Shown piece after piece: positions 51,102 through 60,129 of a stretch of DNA of 64,000 nucleotides. The position numbers were made by a program, and so were the translations under genes. The notes below the pieces were generated by a model, which was not told the origin of the DNA, did no database searches, and worked only from the letters and a program-made list of their open reading frames with translations. Within the stretch, counting starts at the first letter, position 1, and each line of letters opens with the position of its first letter. This DNA comes from Myxococcales bacterium (GTDB lineage Bacteria > Myxococcota_A > Polyangia > Polyangiales > Houyiibacteriaceae): NCBI GenBank assembly GCA_029861865.1, contig JAOTYL010000012.1:83209-147208 (forward strand), read 5' to 3'.

Positions 51102-52973
51102 GTGTGCGGCATCGCGGGATTGCTAGCGGTCGACCAACAGGCCGCACCAGACACCGAGGCGGTCCGTCGCATGTGCGACGCGATGGTGCACCGTGGTCCC
51201 GATGACCATGGGCTGCGCGCAGACGGTCCCTGCGTGCTCGGTCACCGCCGACTCTCGATCATCGACCTGAGGCCCGAAGGCGCCCAGCCGATGACCAATG
51301 AGGACGACACCATCTCGATGATCGTCAACGGCGAGATCTACAACTTCGTCGAGCTTCGGAAAGAGCTCGAGGAGCGGGGCCATCACTTCAGGTCGCGCTC
51401 GGATTCTGAGGTGATCCTGCACCTATACGAACAACATGGTGTCGACTTTCTCGATCGACTGCGAGGCATGTTCGCACTTGCGATATGGGACAAACGGCGG
51501 AGCCGTCTCGTCCTCGCCCGTGATCGATTTGGCAAGAAGCCATTGTACTATCACCTCGGACCACGCGGCTTGACGTTCGCTTCCGAGCTCGGTGGGCTAG
51601 TCGCGTCCAGACGCTTCGAGAAGCGGCCGGATCTCGATGCGATCGACGCTTTCATGTGCCTGCAATACGTGCCCGCGCCGATGACCGCCTTCGAAGGAGT
51701 CAAGAAGCTACCGGCGGGGCACCGGCTCGTCTTCGAGAACGGCGTCTTCCACGACCCAGAGCCCTATTTTGCGCTTCGCTTCGACGAGCCGCGGAGGGGG
51801 CGCATCGAGGAGCTCACCCAAGAGCTTCGCAACTTGATCGAAGATTCGGTGCGAGTCCGCTTGATGTCCGACGTGCCGCTAGGAGCGTTTCTTTCAGGAG
51901 GTCTCGACTCGTCGCTCATCGTAGCGCTGATGGCGCGTCATTCGTCGCAGCCCGTGAAGACGTTCTCGGTCGGGTTCAGCAGCAAAGATCACAGCGAGCT
52001 GCCGTACGCCAAGATGGTTGCCGATCGCTATGCGACGGATCACCACGAAATGGTCGTCGAGCCCGACATGGCGTCCGTCGTTCCCGAGCTCGTCCGCCAC
52101 TATGGCGAGCCCTTTGCCGACAGCTCCGCGCTGCCCACTTGGTACCTCTGCCAGTACACGCGCACGGGGGTGACGGTCGCCCTGAGCGGCGACGGTGGCG
52201 ACGAGGCCTTCGGGGGATATCGCCGCTACACGCACTCTCGCACCGCACGCGCGATCCGGCGGCTTCCATGGCCGCTGCCACGGCTCGTCGCCGCCATGCT
52301 CAGCCATCTGCCGACCCCGCAGGCCCAGGAAGTGCGCGACTACGGCAAGCGCATCATGGAGCCCGAGCACGTGCGGTTCCTAGGACTGAGCTCGCCGATT
52401 CCGCACAAGGACCGGATGATGATTTACGGCCGGGTGATGCGAGAGCGTTTCGCAGCCGACCAGGTCGCCGCAGAATTCGAGCGACTATTCGAGACCTCGA
52501 CCGCGCAGGATGCGGTCAATCGCGTGATCGACGTCGACATCCGAACGTATCTCTCGGACAACATCTTGACCAAAGTCGACATCGCCTCGATGGCGCACTC
52601 GCTCGAAGTGCGCTGTCCGTTGGTCGACCAGGAAGTCATGCGCTTTGCCGCGTCGCTTCCCGGATCGATGAAGATCCGAGGCCTCACCACGAAGTTCTTG
52701 TTGCGGAGGGTGGCCGAGGAGCTCTTGCCACGCCGCATTTTGAAACGATCGAAGCAGGGCTTCGGCCTCCCGATCGACCGGTGGATGCGGGAAGACCTCG
52801 CCCCGCTTTCGCGCGACGTTCTGCTCGACCAAAGCGCCCGTGAGCGGGGCATCTTGGATCCGACCGCGGTGCAGGACATGTTGGCCCGACACCAACGAGG
52901 AGAGCCGCGTGGTTTCCAGATTTGGTCAACGATGATCCTCGAGCTCTGGTATCGCGAGTGCGTCGACGGCTGA
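51102..52973 (+). CDS. asnB: Glutamine-hydrolysing asparagine synthetase
   Basis: The N-terminal glutaminase needs Cys as residue 2 after Met removal. Only the GTG at 51102 gives MCGIAGLL, so the TTG one codon upstream is not used. VHRGPDDHG and NGEIYN continue the Ntn fold. The synthetase domain has SGGLDSSLIVAL (PP-loop) at about residue 264. Total length of 623 residues is normal for AsnB of the bacterial type that also acts in peptidoglycan, lipid or peptide amidation. In isolation its exact substrate is open; asparagine is the default. Confidence 0.93.
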   Translation: MCGIAGLLAVDQQAAPDTEAVRRMCDAMVHRGPDDHGLRADGPCVLGHRRLSIIDLRPEGAQPMTNEDDTISMIVNGEIYNFVELRKELEERGHHFRSRSDSEVILHLYEQHGVDFLDRLRGMFALAIWDKRRSRLVLARDRFGKKPLYYHLGPRGLTFASELGGLVASRRFEKRPDLDAIDAFMCLQYVPAPMTAFEGVKKLPAGHRLVFENGVFHDPEPYFALRFDEPRRGRIEELTQELRNLIEDSVRVRLMSDVPLGAFLSGGLDSSLIVALMARHSSQPVKTFSVGFSSKDHSELPYAKMVADRYATDHHEMVVEPDMASVVPELVRHYGEPFADSSALPTWYLCQYTRTGVTVALSGDGGDEAFGGYRRYTHSRTARAIRRLPWPLPRLVAAMLSHLPTPQAQEVRDYGKRIMEPEHVRFLGLSSPIPHKDRMMIYGRVMRERFAADQVAAEFERLFETSTAQDAVNRVIDVDIRTYLSDNILTKVDIASMAHSLEVRCPLVDQEVMRFAASLPGSMKIRGLTTKFLLRRVAEELLPRRILKRSKQGFGLPIDRWMREDLAPLSRDVLLDQSARERGILDPTAVQDMLARHQRGEPRGFQIWSTMILELWYRECVDG

Positions 52974-52988
52974 GCGATCGAACGCCGA

Positions 52989-54014
52989 TCAGGCCGTCTC
53001 GTCCCCGGGGTCGATAGGTAGCGGGTGTGCCTTCGAGCGCCACAACGCCCCCGCGATGAGTGAAGGCACCAGCGCGATCTGAAGGAGTGCCGTATCGGCC
53101 AAGAACATCGCTTTCACCTGAGTCTCGGGCGCGTCGACCGTACCGGCAAGGGCCAGCGCGATCGAGAGAAACAGGAACTCCCGTGCCGGAATGAAGGGGG
53201 CGCGGGCGATCAACAGATCGATGATGAGTAGGTTGATCCAAATCACGAAGCCCGATTCGGGTATGCCCGCCCACCATTGCAATCCCAACAACACGATGCT
53301 TCCGGCGCTACGAACCCCATGGTAACCGATGACGCGCCACATCACCGTCGTGTTGACTCCGAGGATCTTCCCGCGAAACGCGATGACCAGCAGGCTCAGT
53401 ACGGCAACTGCAATCGTGGCCCCGATGATCAATGCGAGTACTTTGGGTTGTAAGCCCTCGAAGACCTTCCAATCGCCGACCGCGAGGTATGCACCGAGCA
53501 CCACGACCGCTACCCCGTTCGCGGCCGCAGCCGATAGTAGGGTCACGTCTTTCACGGCGGAGAATGCTCGTTTGTATGTCACTCGCAGCGTTCGAACGGC
53601 CCACAATAAGAAGTAGACGTCGCCCGAAGCGCCTGCGACCGAGGCGTTCAAGATGCGCTTGAACAGGAACACGCCGAAGTGCCGAAAGAGGCTCATCGCC
53701 CATACGGCCGAGTAACAAAGCACCTCCGTGACCGGCAGGATCATGTACCGCGCGAGAAAGCAGACATAGAACCACGGCGAGGTCGGCAACGAGCGCACGA
53801 CCTCGGGCCAATCGAGCTTGTTGAGCTGACCGTACAAAACCCAACCGATCGCAATGAAGAAGGCTAACGAAAATGCGCGTCGAAGACCTCTACGCACCGG
53901 CGAAGGGACGGTCGCCGTAGCGCGACTCACGAGCGCTGGCAGGTCGGCAATCCAGGCACTGACCCGGTCGGCCGCATCTCGAACTTGTTGGCCGACGCTC
54001 GATTGTCCGCCCAT
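52989..54014 (-). CDS. Polytopic membrane protein, unknown function
   Basis: This 341-residue protein has about seven or eight hydrophobic helices. A soluble N-terminus of about 45 residues precedes them. The arrangement recalls lysylphosphatidylglycerol synthase-type or UPF0104 membrane domains, which often act as flippases, but no signature is certain. Stop codon is 15 bp from the convergent asnB stop. The start is at 54014, 146 bp from a divergent TPR lipoprotein gene. Confidence 0.6.
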   Translation of the reverse strand: MGGQSSVGQQVRDAADRVSAWIADLPALVSRATATVPSPVRRGLRRAFSLAFFIAIGWVLYGQLNKLDWPEVVRSLPTSPWFYVCFLARYMILPVTEVLCYSAVWAMSLFRHFGVFLFKRILNASVAGASGDVYFLLWAVRTLRVTYKRAFSAVKDVTLLSAAAANGVAVVVLGAYLAVGDWKVFEGLQPKVLALIIGATIAVAVLSLLVIAFRGKILGVNTTVMWRVIGYHGVRSAGSIVLLGLQWWAGIPESGFVIWINLLIIDLLIARAPFIPAREFLFLSIALALAGTVDAPETQVKAMFLADTALLQIALVPSLIAGALWRSKAHPLPIDPGDETA

Positions 54015-54160
54015 CGCACGCGTTTATGCCCCATGGGGTCCGACGATGCGAGCCGTTGCGCGAAGTCATCACTGCGTGTGCACACCGGCAACGGGCTCTG
54101 GGATGCGGCGGCCCCTTCGTTCGGTTAGCATGGCAGTCCCATCGGCAAAGGAGGCGACAC

Positions 54161-55858
54161 ATGACGCGCGCTATCTGGTTGGTTTCCGTTGGGGCGTTGG
54201 TGATCGCGGGCTGCAAACATGCAGAGCCGCCGCCGGTGAACGCTTCGACGGTTGAGGAAGAACGAAACGCCTCGGTCCAAGCGCAGCCCACGGCGCCGCT
54301 GTTCGAGGGGCTTGGCGACTTCAGCCATGCGATCACCACGTCGAACGGCAAAACGCAACGTTACTTCGATCAGGGGATGGTGCTCTCGTTTGGCTTCAAT
54401 CACGCCGAAGCCGAGCGCTCGTTCCGTCACGCTGCGGCCCTCGACGAAGGGTGTGCGATGTGCTGGTGGGGCGTGGCGTACGTTCTCGGGCCGAACATCA
54501 ATGCACCGATGTCTCCCGAAGCGGGGACACAGGCATGGGAAGCGCTACAACGCGCGCAGGCATTGGTGCCCAACGTGAGCCCGGAGGAGCAGGATTACAT
54601 CACAGCCCTTGCGACCCGCTACGCCGAAACGCCGACCGAAGACCGAACGTCTCTCAACGAGGCGTACGCCGAGGCGATGAAGGCGCTGAGCGCCAAGTAT
54701 CCCAACGATGTCGACGCTCGAGTGCTCGGCGTCGAAGCTCTGATGGACCTTCACCCGTGGGACTTCTGGGATCTCAAGACGGGCAAGGCGCAACCTTGGA
54801 CGCCAGAGATCGTGAGCATGCTCGAGGATACGCTCGCGCGGGCGCCGAACCACCCGATGGCCAACCACCTCTACATCCACCTGGTGGAAGCTTCGCACGA
54901 GCCGGAGCGCGCCCTTCCCTCCGCTAAGCGTCTTCCGGAGCTGACGCCTGGCGCGGGGCACCTCGTCCACATGCCCGCGCACGTCTACATCCGCGTCGGC
55001 GAGTACCACGAAGCCTCTGAGGCCAACGAGGCCGCGATCGAAGCCGACCAGGCGTACATCACGCAGTGCCGTGCTCAGGGGATTTACCCGCTCGCCTATC
55101 ATCCGCACAACTACCATTTCCTTTCGCGCACCGCCTCACTCGAGGGTCGAAGCGCCAAGGCGCTCGAGGCCGCCAACCGGATGAAAGCGCACGTGCCCAC
55201 CGATCAGATGCGTCAGCCGGGGTTGACGACCCTGCAGCACTACTGGGTGACGCCACTCTACGTGATGGCGCAATTTGGGATGTGGGATCGGATTCTTTCT
55301 TACCCGAAGCCAGACGACGATCTGGTGTACCCGATCGGCGTTTGGCACTACGCCCGTGGGCTCGCCTTCGCCGCCGACGACCTGCTCGCCGAAGCGAAGG
55401 CCGAGCTGACCGAGCTTCGGAAGATCGTCGCCGACGATCGGCTAGAAGGAGTCACGGTCTGGGACATCAATAGCGCCCAAAGCCTCATGCGGATTGCGGA
55501 GCGCGTCCTGGCCGGTGAGATCGCAGCAAAGCGAGGTCAGTGGAACCAAGCGATCACGCTCCTCAAAGAAGCTGTCGAGCTCCAAGACGCGCAGAACTAC
55601 GACGAGCCTCCGAGCTGGTACTCATCGACACGAAACGTCCTTGGGGCCTTGTATCTGCAAGCCGGGAAGCCAAAGGCCGCGGAACGCGTCTATCGAGAAG
55701 ACTTGGCCGTGTTCCCGAACAATGGCTGGGCCCTGCTCGGCCTTTCCCAAGCGCTTCGAGCCCAAGGCAAACACGCCGCGGCAGCCCAGGCAAAATCCCA
55801 TTTCGAAGCGGCCTGGTCGAAGGCCGACATCGAGCTCACCGCCTCCTCCTTCAGATAA
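54161..55858 (+). CDS. TPR-repeat lipoprotein
   Basis: A strong AAAGGAGG at 54147-54154 sets the start at 54161. The signal peptide ends in VIAGC, so this is a lipoprotein of about 565 residues. The mature part is helical, with several TPR-like units (for example FGFNHAEAERSFRHAAALDEG and GEYHEASEANEAAIEADQ near the middle, and NVLGALYLQAGKPKAAERVYREDL at the end). Two CxxC-like sites (CAMCWWG) are near residue 95. Function unknown, probably protein-protein contact at the membrane. The stop TAA merges with the palindromic repeat copy at 55857. Confidence 0.8.
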   Translation: MTRAIWLVSVGALVIAGCKHAEPPPVNASTVEEERNASVQAQPTAPLFEGLGDFSHAITTSNGKTQRYFDQGMVLSFGFNHAEAERSFRHAAALDEGCAMCWWGVAYVLGPNINAPMSPEAGTQAWEALQRAQALVPNVSPEEQDYITALATRYAETPTEDRTSLNEAYAEAMKALSAKYPNDVDARVLGVEALMDLHPWDFWDLKTGKAQPWTPEIVSMLEDTLARAPNHPMANHLYIHLVEASHEPERALPSAKRLPELTPGAGHLVHMPAHVYIRVGEYHEASEANEAAIEADQAYITQCRAQGIYPLAYHPHNYHFLSRTASLEGRSAKALEAANRMKAHVPTDQMRQPGLTTLQHYWVTPLYVMAQFGMWDRILSYPKPDDDLVYPIGVWHYARGLAFAADDLLAEAKAELTELRKIVADDRLEGVTVWDINSAQSLMRIAERVLAGEIAAKRGQWNQAITLLKEAVELQDAQNYDEPPSWYSSTRNVLGALYLQAGKPKAAERVYREDLAVFPNNGWALLGLSQALRAQGKHAAAAQAKSHFEAAWSKADIELTASSFR

Positions 55859-55875
55859 GGGGACAGTCCCCTTTT
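55857..55875. repeat. GGGGAC-GTCCCC palindromic repeat, copy 2
   Basis: AAGGGGACAGTCCCCTTTT fills the gap between the convergent stop codons of the TPR lipoprotein (TAA 55856-55858) and the Ddn-like gene (TAG at 55878-55876). It is the most regular of the four copies. A stem of GGGGAC/GTCCCC followed by T-runs on both strands would make a compact bidirectional terminator. Confidence 0.75.
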
Positions 55876-56370
55876 CTAGCCCACCGGATCGCAGACGAAG
55901 ACCGGGATGTCGCGGTCGGTGCGTGCCTGGTATTCGTCGTAGGGTGGGTAAGCATCGACGATCACAGACCAAAGGCTTGCTTTTTCTGCCGGGCCGACCT
56001 CGCGAGCGCGGTAGGCGCGGGTGACGCCATCGGCGGTGATCGTGATGTCCGGAGTGGCCTTGAGGTTGTAGTACCAGACCGGGTTCTTGGAGATGCCGCC
56101 AAGAGAGGCGACAAGGATCTTCTGCTCTCCGTGGGGGACGTGCATGAGCGGGATCTCCCGCTTCTTACCGGTCTTGCGTCCGGTCATCGTCACCAAACAG
56201 ATCGGTTTGTTGGCGAGGCCTTTGTTCATCAAACGGCCGCCGCTCATCTTGTAGACGGCGACGTTCACTTTCGCGAATAGCTTCGCCCCGAGTCTTACGG
56301 GCTTTTCGTACTTGACGGGGATCTCCGCGACGTCTTCGCGTCGGGCTTTGACATACTCGAATCGCGCCAC
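55876..56370 (-). CDS. Ddn-like deazaflavin (F420)-dependent nitroreductase family protein
   Basis: A GTG at 56370 gives 164 residues, the normal size: VARFEYVKARRED, then LVTMTGRKTGKKREIPL, LVASLGGISKNPVWYYNL and YDEYQARTDRDIPVFV. This pattern belongs to the Ddn/FDOR-B type split-barrel family, members of which use F420H2. The open frame continues upstream to 56763 only inside glpD in a different frame. Together with the LLM-family enzyme at 15483-16523 it hints at F420 use, but no cofactor synthesis gene is in the window. It follows glpD by 44 bp. Confidence 0.85.
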   Translation of the reverse strand: MARFEYVKARREDVAEIPVKYEKPVRLGAKLFAKVNVAVYKMSGGRLMNKGLANKPICLVTMTGRKTGKKREIPLMHVPHGEQKILVASLGGISKNPVWYYNLKATPDITITADGVTRAYRAREVGPAEKASLWSVIVDAYPPYDEYQARTDRDIPVFVCDPVG

Positions 56371-56414
56371 GGGCCGACCGTAGCACCAACCAAGCACTTC
56401 GCGCGAGCCCGAGC

Positions 56415-58088
56415 CTATCCCACCGTCCGACCGTGGAGGGAACTCTCGCCTCGACTTCGAGAAGCCTCCGGGATCTTTCCGCCGAAATACTCGGCGAGGC
56501 GGCGCTCGGCATCGTCGCCGAAGAGGATCTGCGCAACCTCGCGAAGGCCGGGAGAGCTTTCGATGGCCTCGTCGCGAACCACGAGCTCGATCTTCGATCG
56601 CCGCCGCACGAAGTCTTCGAGCTTGGTGATCATCTCGGACTCGGCTGCCGAGTAGAGCTCCGCCCGGAGATAGTCGGCCGAGCCCATGATGTCTTCCGCC
56701 ATTGCGGGGTTGCGACGGATATCCTCGAGCATGTCGAAGGCGCGACGCCCGTATCGCCGCCATAGCCGATCGGTGAGCGGCTCGGTTTCGGGTTTTTCCC
56801 GAAGGGCGTCGAGCCGCATGAGCCGGGCCTGGCGATAGAACTCCTTGCGTGTGGCCGGTGCCGGCTCGCCGTACCAGTTGTGGAGATCCTTTTCGAGGGG
56901 GATGCCGAGGCGCTCGATTTCATCGGCCACCTCTTCGCCGACGTTGAGGCAGTCGGTGAGCTTGCCGCCAAAAATGCTAACCACGTGCTGGTCGCGATCG
57001 ACCTCGACCACGTGCTTACGGCTGAGCTTGGTCCAGTCGACGTCGGTTTGGTCGCTCCCCTCGGTGCTCACGACGAGCGGACGGACACCGGAGCGCGAGG
57101 AGATGATATCTGCCTTCGTCAGGGGCGTCTCGAGGTCCATCCGCGCATTGATCTGTTCGAGCAAGAACTCGATGTCGTCGTCCGTTACCTCGGTGAAGGG
57201 CGTGTTGACGCGGGTGTCGGTGGTGCCGATGACCGAACGCCGACCCATGGGAATGACATAGAACAGGCGTTCGGTGTCGTCGAAAAACGCAAGCACCTTG
57301 TGGTGGTGTCGGGTAGTGAGACGCGGAACGATGAGGTGAATGCCCTTCGAGTAGACGATTCGATGTTCGGTCTTGACTCCCCACTCGGAGTTCAACGCGT
57401 CCACGAAAGGACCGGTCGCGTTGACGATCGTGCGCGCGGCGGTCGTGAATTCTTCACCGGTATCGACATCACGGAGCCTGGCTTTCCAGTGGTCGCCGTC
57501 ACGCTCAGCGGAAACGAGCTCGACGTAGTTCGCCACAGCCGCGCCAGCCTCGATCGCCGAACGCACGAACGAGAAAACGAAGCGCGCGTCGTTGTCGACC
57601 AAAATCCCGTCGTAGTACTCGATACCGCCGCGCACCGTATCGGTGTCGATCGCTGGTTCTTCGGTCTCGATCTTGTTCTGGCTCAGGAGACGCGGATGGC
57701 GCGTGCCGAACAGGCCGATGATCCAATACGCAAGTGCCCCCAAGGCCGCAAACCACGGCGGGTACGGGCCCTTCCTATCGAGCGCCGCGTAGAACCCAAT
57801 CTCTTTGATGTTGTCGGGGTATGCCTTGAAAAGCCGATTGCGAGAACGGCAGAGCTTCCACACCAGGTAGAGCTCGTAGCCCTCGAGGTACTTGAACCCA
57901 CCCCACACGAGATTCGAAGACGTCTCGCTCGTGAAGCTCGCGAAATCACCGCGGTCGATGAGCGCCACCGAAGCGCCCCTACCGGCAAGCGACGCCGCCG
58001 TCACCGCCCCATTGATGCCGCCCCCAATGACCAACGTATCGAACGATCGGTCGCGCATCCGCCCGAGATGCGTCCCACGCAGCGTCAT
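56415..58088 (-). CDS. glpD: Glycerol-3-phosphate dehydrogenase (FAD, membrane-associated)
   Basis: This 557-residue flavoprotein oxidises sn-glycerol 3-phosphate to dihydroxyacetone phosphate and feeds electrons to quinone. Motifs are DTLVIGGGINGAVTAASLAGRG (FAD, GxGxxG) at about residue 16, NLVWGGFKYLE at about 60, and RRSVIGTTDT at about 280, all typical of GlpD. The C-terminal 150 residues form the helical cap domain. The ATG overlaps the preceding small membrane gene stop as ATGA. No glpF or glpK gene is near. Confidence 0.93.
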   Translation of the reverse strand: MTLRGTHLGRMRDRSFDTLVIGGGINGAVTAASLAGRGASVALIDRGDFASFTSETSSNLVWGGFKYLEGYELYLVWKLCRSRNRLFKAYPDNIKEIGFYAALDRKGPYPPWFAALGALAYWIIGLFGTRHPRLLSQNKIETEEPAIDTDTVRGGIEYYDGILVDNDARFVFSFVRSAIEAGAAVANYVELVSAERDGDHWKARLRDVDTGEEFTTAARTIVNATGPFVDALNSEWGVKTEHRIVYSKGIHLIVPRLTTRHHHKVLAFFDDTERLFYVIPMGRRSVIGTTDTRVNTPFTEVTDDDIEFLLEQINARMDLETPLTKADIISSRSGVRPLVVSTEGSDQTDVDWTKLSRKHVVEVDRDQHVVSIFGGKLTDCLNVGEEVADEIERLGIPLEKDLHNWYGEPAPATRKEFYRQARLMRLDALREKPETEPLTDRLWRRYGRRAFDMLEDIRRNPAMAEDIMGSADYLRAELYSAAESEMITKLEDFVRRRSKIELVVRDEAIESSPGLREVAQILFGDDAERRLAEYFGGKIPEASRSRGESSLHGRTVG

Positions 58089-58519
58089 GAATCACCCTCG
58101 AACAAACTCCCCGGTAAGTCTCCAAACACCCCGAAGCTCGCGAATACCAACACGACCGCTATCAGAAGCGCCACGCTGAGTCCAACGAAGCCGAGGTAGA
58201 AAAACGGAAGCACCACCCTCTGCTGGCCGGCGCTCAGCCTTCGGTGATGCTCGAACGAGCGGGCGTACCAACGGTCGGGAACCTCACCGATGCTCCGTAG
58301 CGACAAAAAAAGCGCAGCAAAATAAACGATTTCCGCAACGATTGCGATCAGCCCGATCACCGTCATCGACAGCCAAGCAACCTCATAGATCTGCGGCTGG
58401 CCGACAAACGCGATCCCGTAGGCCAGGCCGACCAAAGCGAGGAACATGACGGCAACGGTGAACAACTCTCTCACTGTGAGCCTGACGAGCCGAGCACGGG
58501 GTTCAAGCGCAGGCACCAC
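58085..58519 (-). CDS. Small membrane protein, unknown function
   Basis: This 144-residue protein has four hydrophobic helices (LFTVAVMFLALVGLAYGIAF, WLSMTVIGLIAIVAEIVYFA, VLPFFYLGFVGLSVALLIAV). No family was recognised. The GTG start at 58519 lies just downstream of a 29-bp segment that resembles the start of another membrane gene (58546-58574). Its stop overlaps the glpD start, so the two are coupled, but a role in glycerol phosphate metabolism is only implied by position. Confidence 0.72.
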   Translation of the reverse strand: MVPALEPRARLVRLTVRELFTVAVMFLALVGLAYGIAFVGQPQIYEVAWLSMTVIGLIAIVAEIVYFAALFLSLRSIGEVPDRWYARSFEHHRRLSAGQQRVVLPFFYLGFVGLSVALLIAVVLVFASFGVFGDLPGSLFEGDS

Positions 58520-58545
58520 CAGAATTGCGAGGTATACGCTCTCCG

Positions 58546-58574
58546 AAATAGGTCGCGCCGGCCTTGAGGACCCT
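58546..58574 (-). pseudogene. Remnant of a gene start related to the 60130-60519 membrane gene
   Basis: These 29 bp match 60488-60516 at all but one position. On the minus strand they encode RVLKAGATYFG, compared with RVIKAGATYFG at the start of the intact gene. After the shared part the frame reads GERIPRNSGG and stops, with no membrane helix. This fits a decayed or partly deleted paralogue, or a shared 5' segment moved by recombination. It lies between the lipase-like gene and the small membrane gene. Confidence 0.5.
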
Positions 58575-58579
58575 TCGGA

Positions 58580-60049
58580 TCAAGGATCCGCTGGATCCGG
58601 CGAGTTCGGAACGATGGGGATGGTGCAGCCGAGCATCGGATCGAATTCTTCGAGGGTCTCGCAGGGCTCGGGAGCGTCACCGCCCAACAGAACCTCCTCC
58701 AAATGCTGACGTGCCCAATCTGCGCTTCGCGACACGATGCCCGAATGGTCGCTATCGCGCTCTACGCACGCCGTGACGTTTGCACCCTGAGCCTCCAACC
58801 GATCCAGGCCGCACTTTTGAAAGCCTGGCGGGATGAAATCGTCCATACCACCGACCCAATAAAAGACGGGGATCGTAGGGTCAGGTGGCGGCCGGTCTAC
58901 GGCCCAGCGCGAGCGCCAAGTCTGCGCGAGCTCCGTCTCACAAATATCCCTGAGCCCACAGAATCCGACCTCATCGACATACTCTGGCAGGAAGAGGTCC
59001 GCGCCCACGTTGACACCGATGCTCGGCGGCCCCTGCTCGTCGGTCGTGACCTGGGCCCAACATCCCGCTTCGAGCATCTCGAGCGCTTCTTGGCGCTTTT
59101 CCGGAAGGAACGCATCGCCGATCGCGTCCTCCCCCTCGTAGACCGCGAGGTGCCCGATGAAGTACTGCATCGTGACCGACATCAGCGTGGAGTTGATGAA
59201 AGCAGCCCCGACGTCCGATACGAGCGTGCCCCAAATGCCCGCCGAGAGCCAGATGGAGCTGAATGCGATCACCGTGTCGACCGAACCTTCGAGGCCGTAG
59301 TCCGCGGCAAAAGCGTGGGCGCTCAAGACGGCATGCGCCCCCGCCGAAAGACCGATGAGCGCGTTCTTCTCGGTTAGCGCGCCGTCGTTGAAGAGCTTTC
59401 GCGCCGCTCGGGTCGCGTCGAGGATCGCGTGGCCCTCGTCGACGCTGTAAAGAGGGGCCGTCGTTCCGGGCGTCCCGAGGCCCGGATTGTCGGGCATGAT
59501 CGCGACCCAGCCGTCACCTGCGTACGAGTACACCAACGGTCGGGTGTCTTTATTGAACCCACCCGGATCTTCGAGGGATGGAGCGCATTGGTCCGCGTTG
59601 CCCACACTACCGTGACCTAGGACGAGCAGTGGTGACGGATCCGCACGCCGAGTCTCGGGAATGTAGAGAGCTGCGCTCGTGAGCACCGGTTCTCCCTCGT
59701 TGCGCTCCGTCCAATACTGGACACGATACTTGTCCACCGGCGTCGACAGCCCTGGGTTGATGAACGAATCGGACACGGCGAACGCTTCGGCCATCTCATC
59801 GATGGAAATCCTACGCTCGAACGCGCACTGGGTGATGTCCCCGCGCATCTCCGGGCCCCAGTCAACGGGCGGGGTCTGACCTTGATAGACGCTGTCGAGC
59901 GCGTCATCGCATCCGAGGGCTAGAAGGTCGCTGCCCGACGGCGCGCCATCTCCGTCGCTGTCGCTCGAGCAAGCAACGAGCGCGAACGACGCGAGGATCG
60001 CAAACATAAGCCCGCGCATCTGTTTGTAGGTGAAAGCAAATGAGTTCAT
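58580..60049 (-). CDS. Lipase/esterase-like alpha/beta hydrolase lipoprotein
   Basis: This 489-residue lipoprotein has a signal ending in FALVAC. The alpha/beta hydrolase core shows LLVLGHGSVGNADQC, YAGDGWVAIMPDNPGLGTPG and the nucleophile elbow GLSAGAHAV with Ser at about residue 246. Later DSDHSGIVSR supplies the likely catalytic His. It resembles secretory lipase-type enzymes that act on esters outside the inner membrane. The ATG at 60049 (MNSFAFTYKQM) or one at 60016 may be used; the open frame to 60439 is not real, as it covers the next gene. The C-terminal Cys pair (EPCETLEEFDPMLGC) may form a disulfide. Confidence 0.8.
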   Translation of the reverse strand: MNSFAFTYKQMRGLMFAILASFALVACSSDSDGDGAPSGSDLLALGCDDALDSVYQGQTPPVDWGPEMRGDITQCAFERRISIDEMAEAFAVSDSFINPGLSTPVDKYRVQYWTERNEGEPVLTSAALYIPETRRADPSPLLVLGHGSVGNADQCAPSLEDPGGFNKDTRPLVYSYAGDGWVAIMPDNPGLGTPGTTAPLYSVDEGHAILDATRAARKLFNDGALTEKNALIGLSAGAHAVLSAHAFAADYGLEGSVDTVIAFSSIWLSAGIWGTLVSDVGAAFINSTLMSVTMQYFIGHLAVYEGEDAIGDAFLPEKRQEALEMLEAGCWAQVTTDEQGPPSIGVNVGADLFLPEYVDEVGFCGLRDICETELAQTWRSRWAVDRPPPDPTIPVFYWVGGMDDFIPPGFQKCGLDRLEAQGANVTACVERDSDHSGIVSRSADWARQHLEEVLLGGDAPEPCETLEEFDPMLGCTIPIVPNSPDPADP

Positions 60050-60100
60050 TTGCGGCGCAGTATAGGTCCCGCGCCATCGCAAGGGAAAGGCGAACGTGCC

Positions 60101-60123
60101 AAAAAGGGGACAGTCCGCTTTTT
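60101..60123. repeat. GGGGAC-GTCCCC palindromic repeat, copy 3
   Basis: Five A, GGGGACAGTCCGC, then five T: one base of the core differs from the regular copy. It sits between the lipase-like gene (start at 60049) and the stop of the small membrane protein (60130), both on the minus strand. The symmetrical A/T runs again fit a terminator downstream of the membrane protein gene. Confidence 0.7.
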
Positions 60124-60129
60124 CTCGGG

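Noticed and set aside
56371..56763. N-terminal extension of the Ddn-like protein
   Set aside because: It is Arg-rich and overlaps the end of glpD in another frame; the GTG at 56370 gives the family's normal length.
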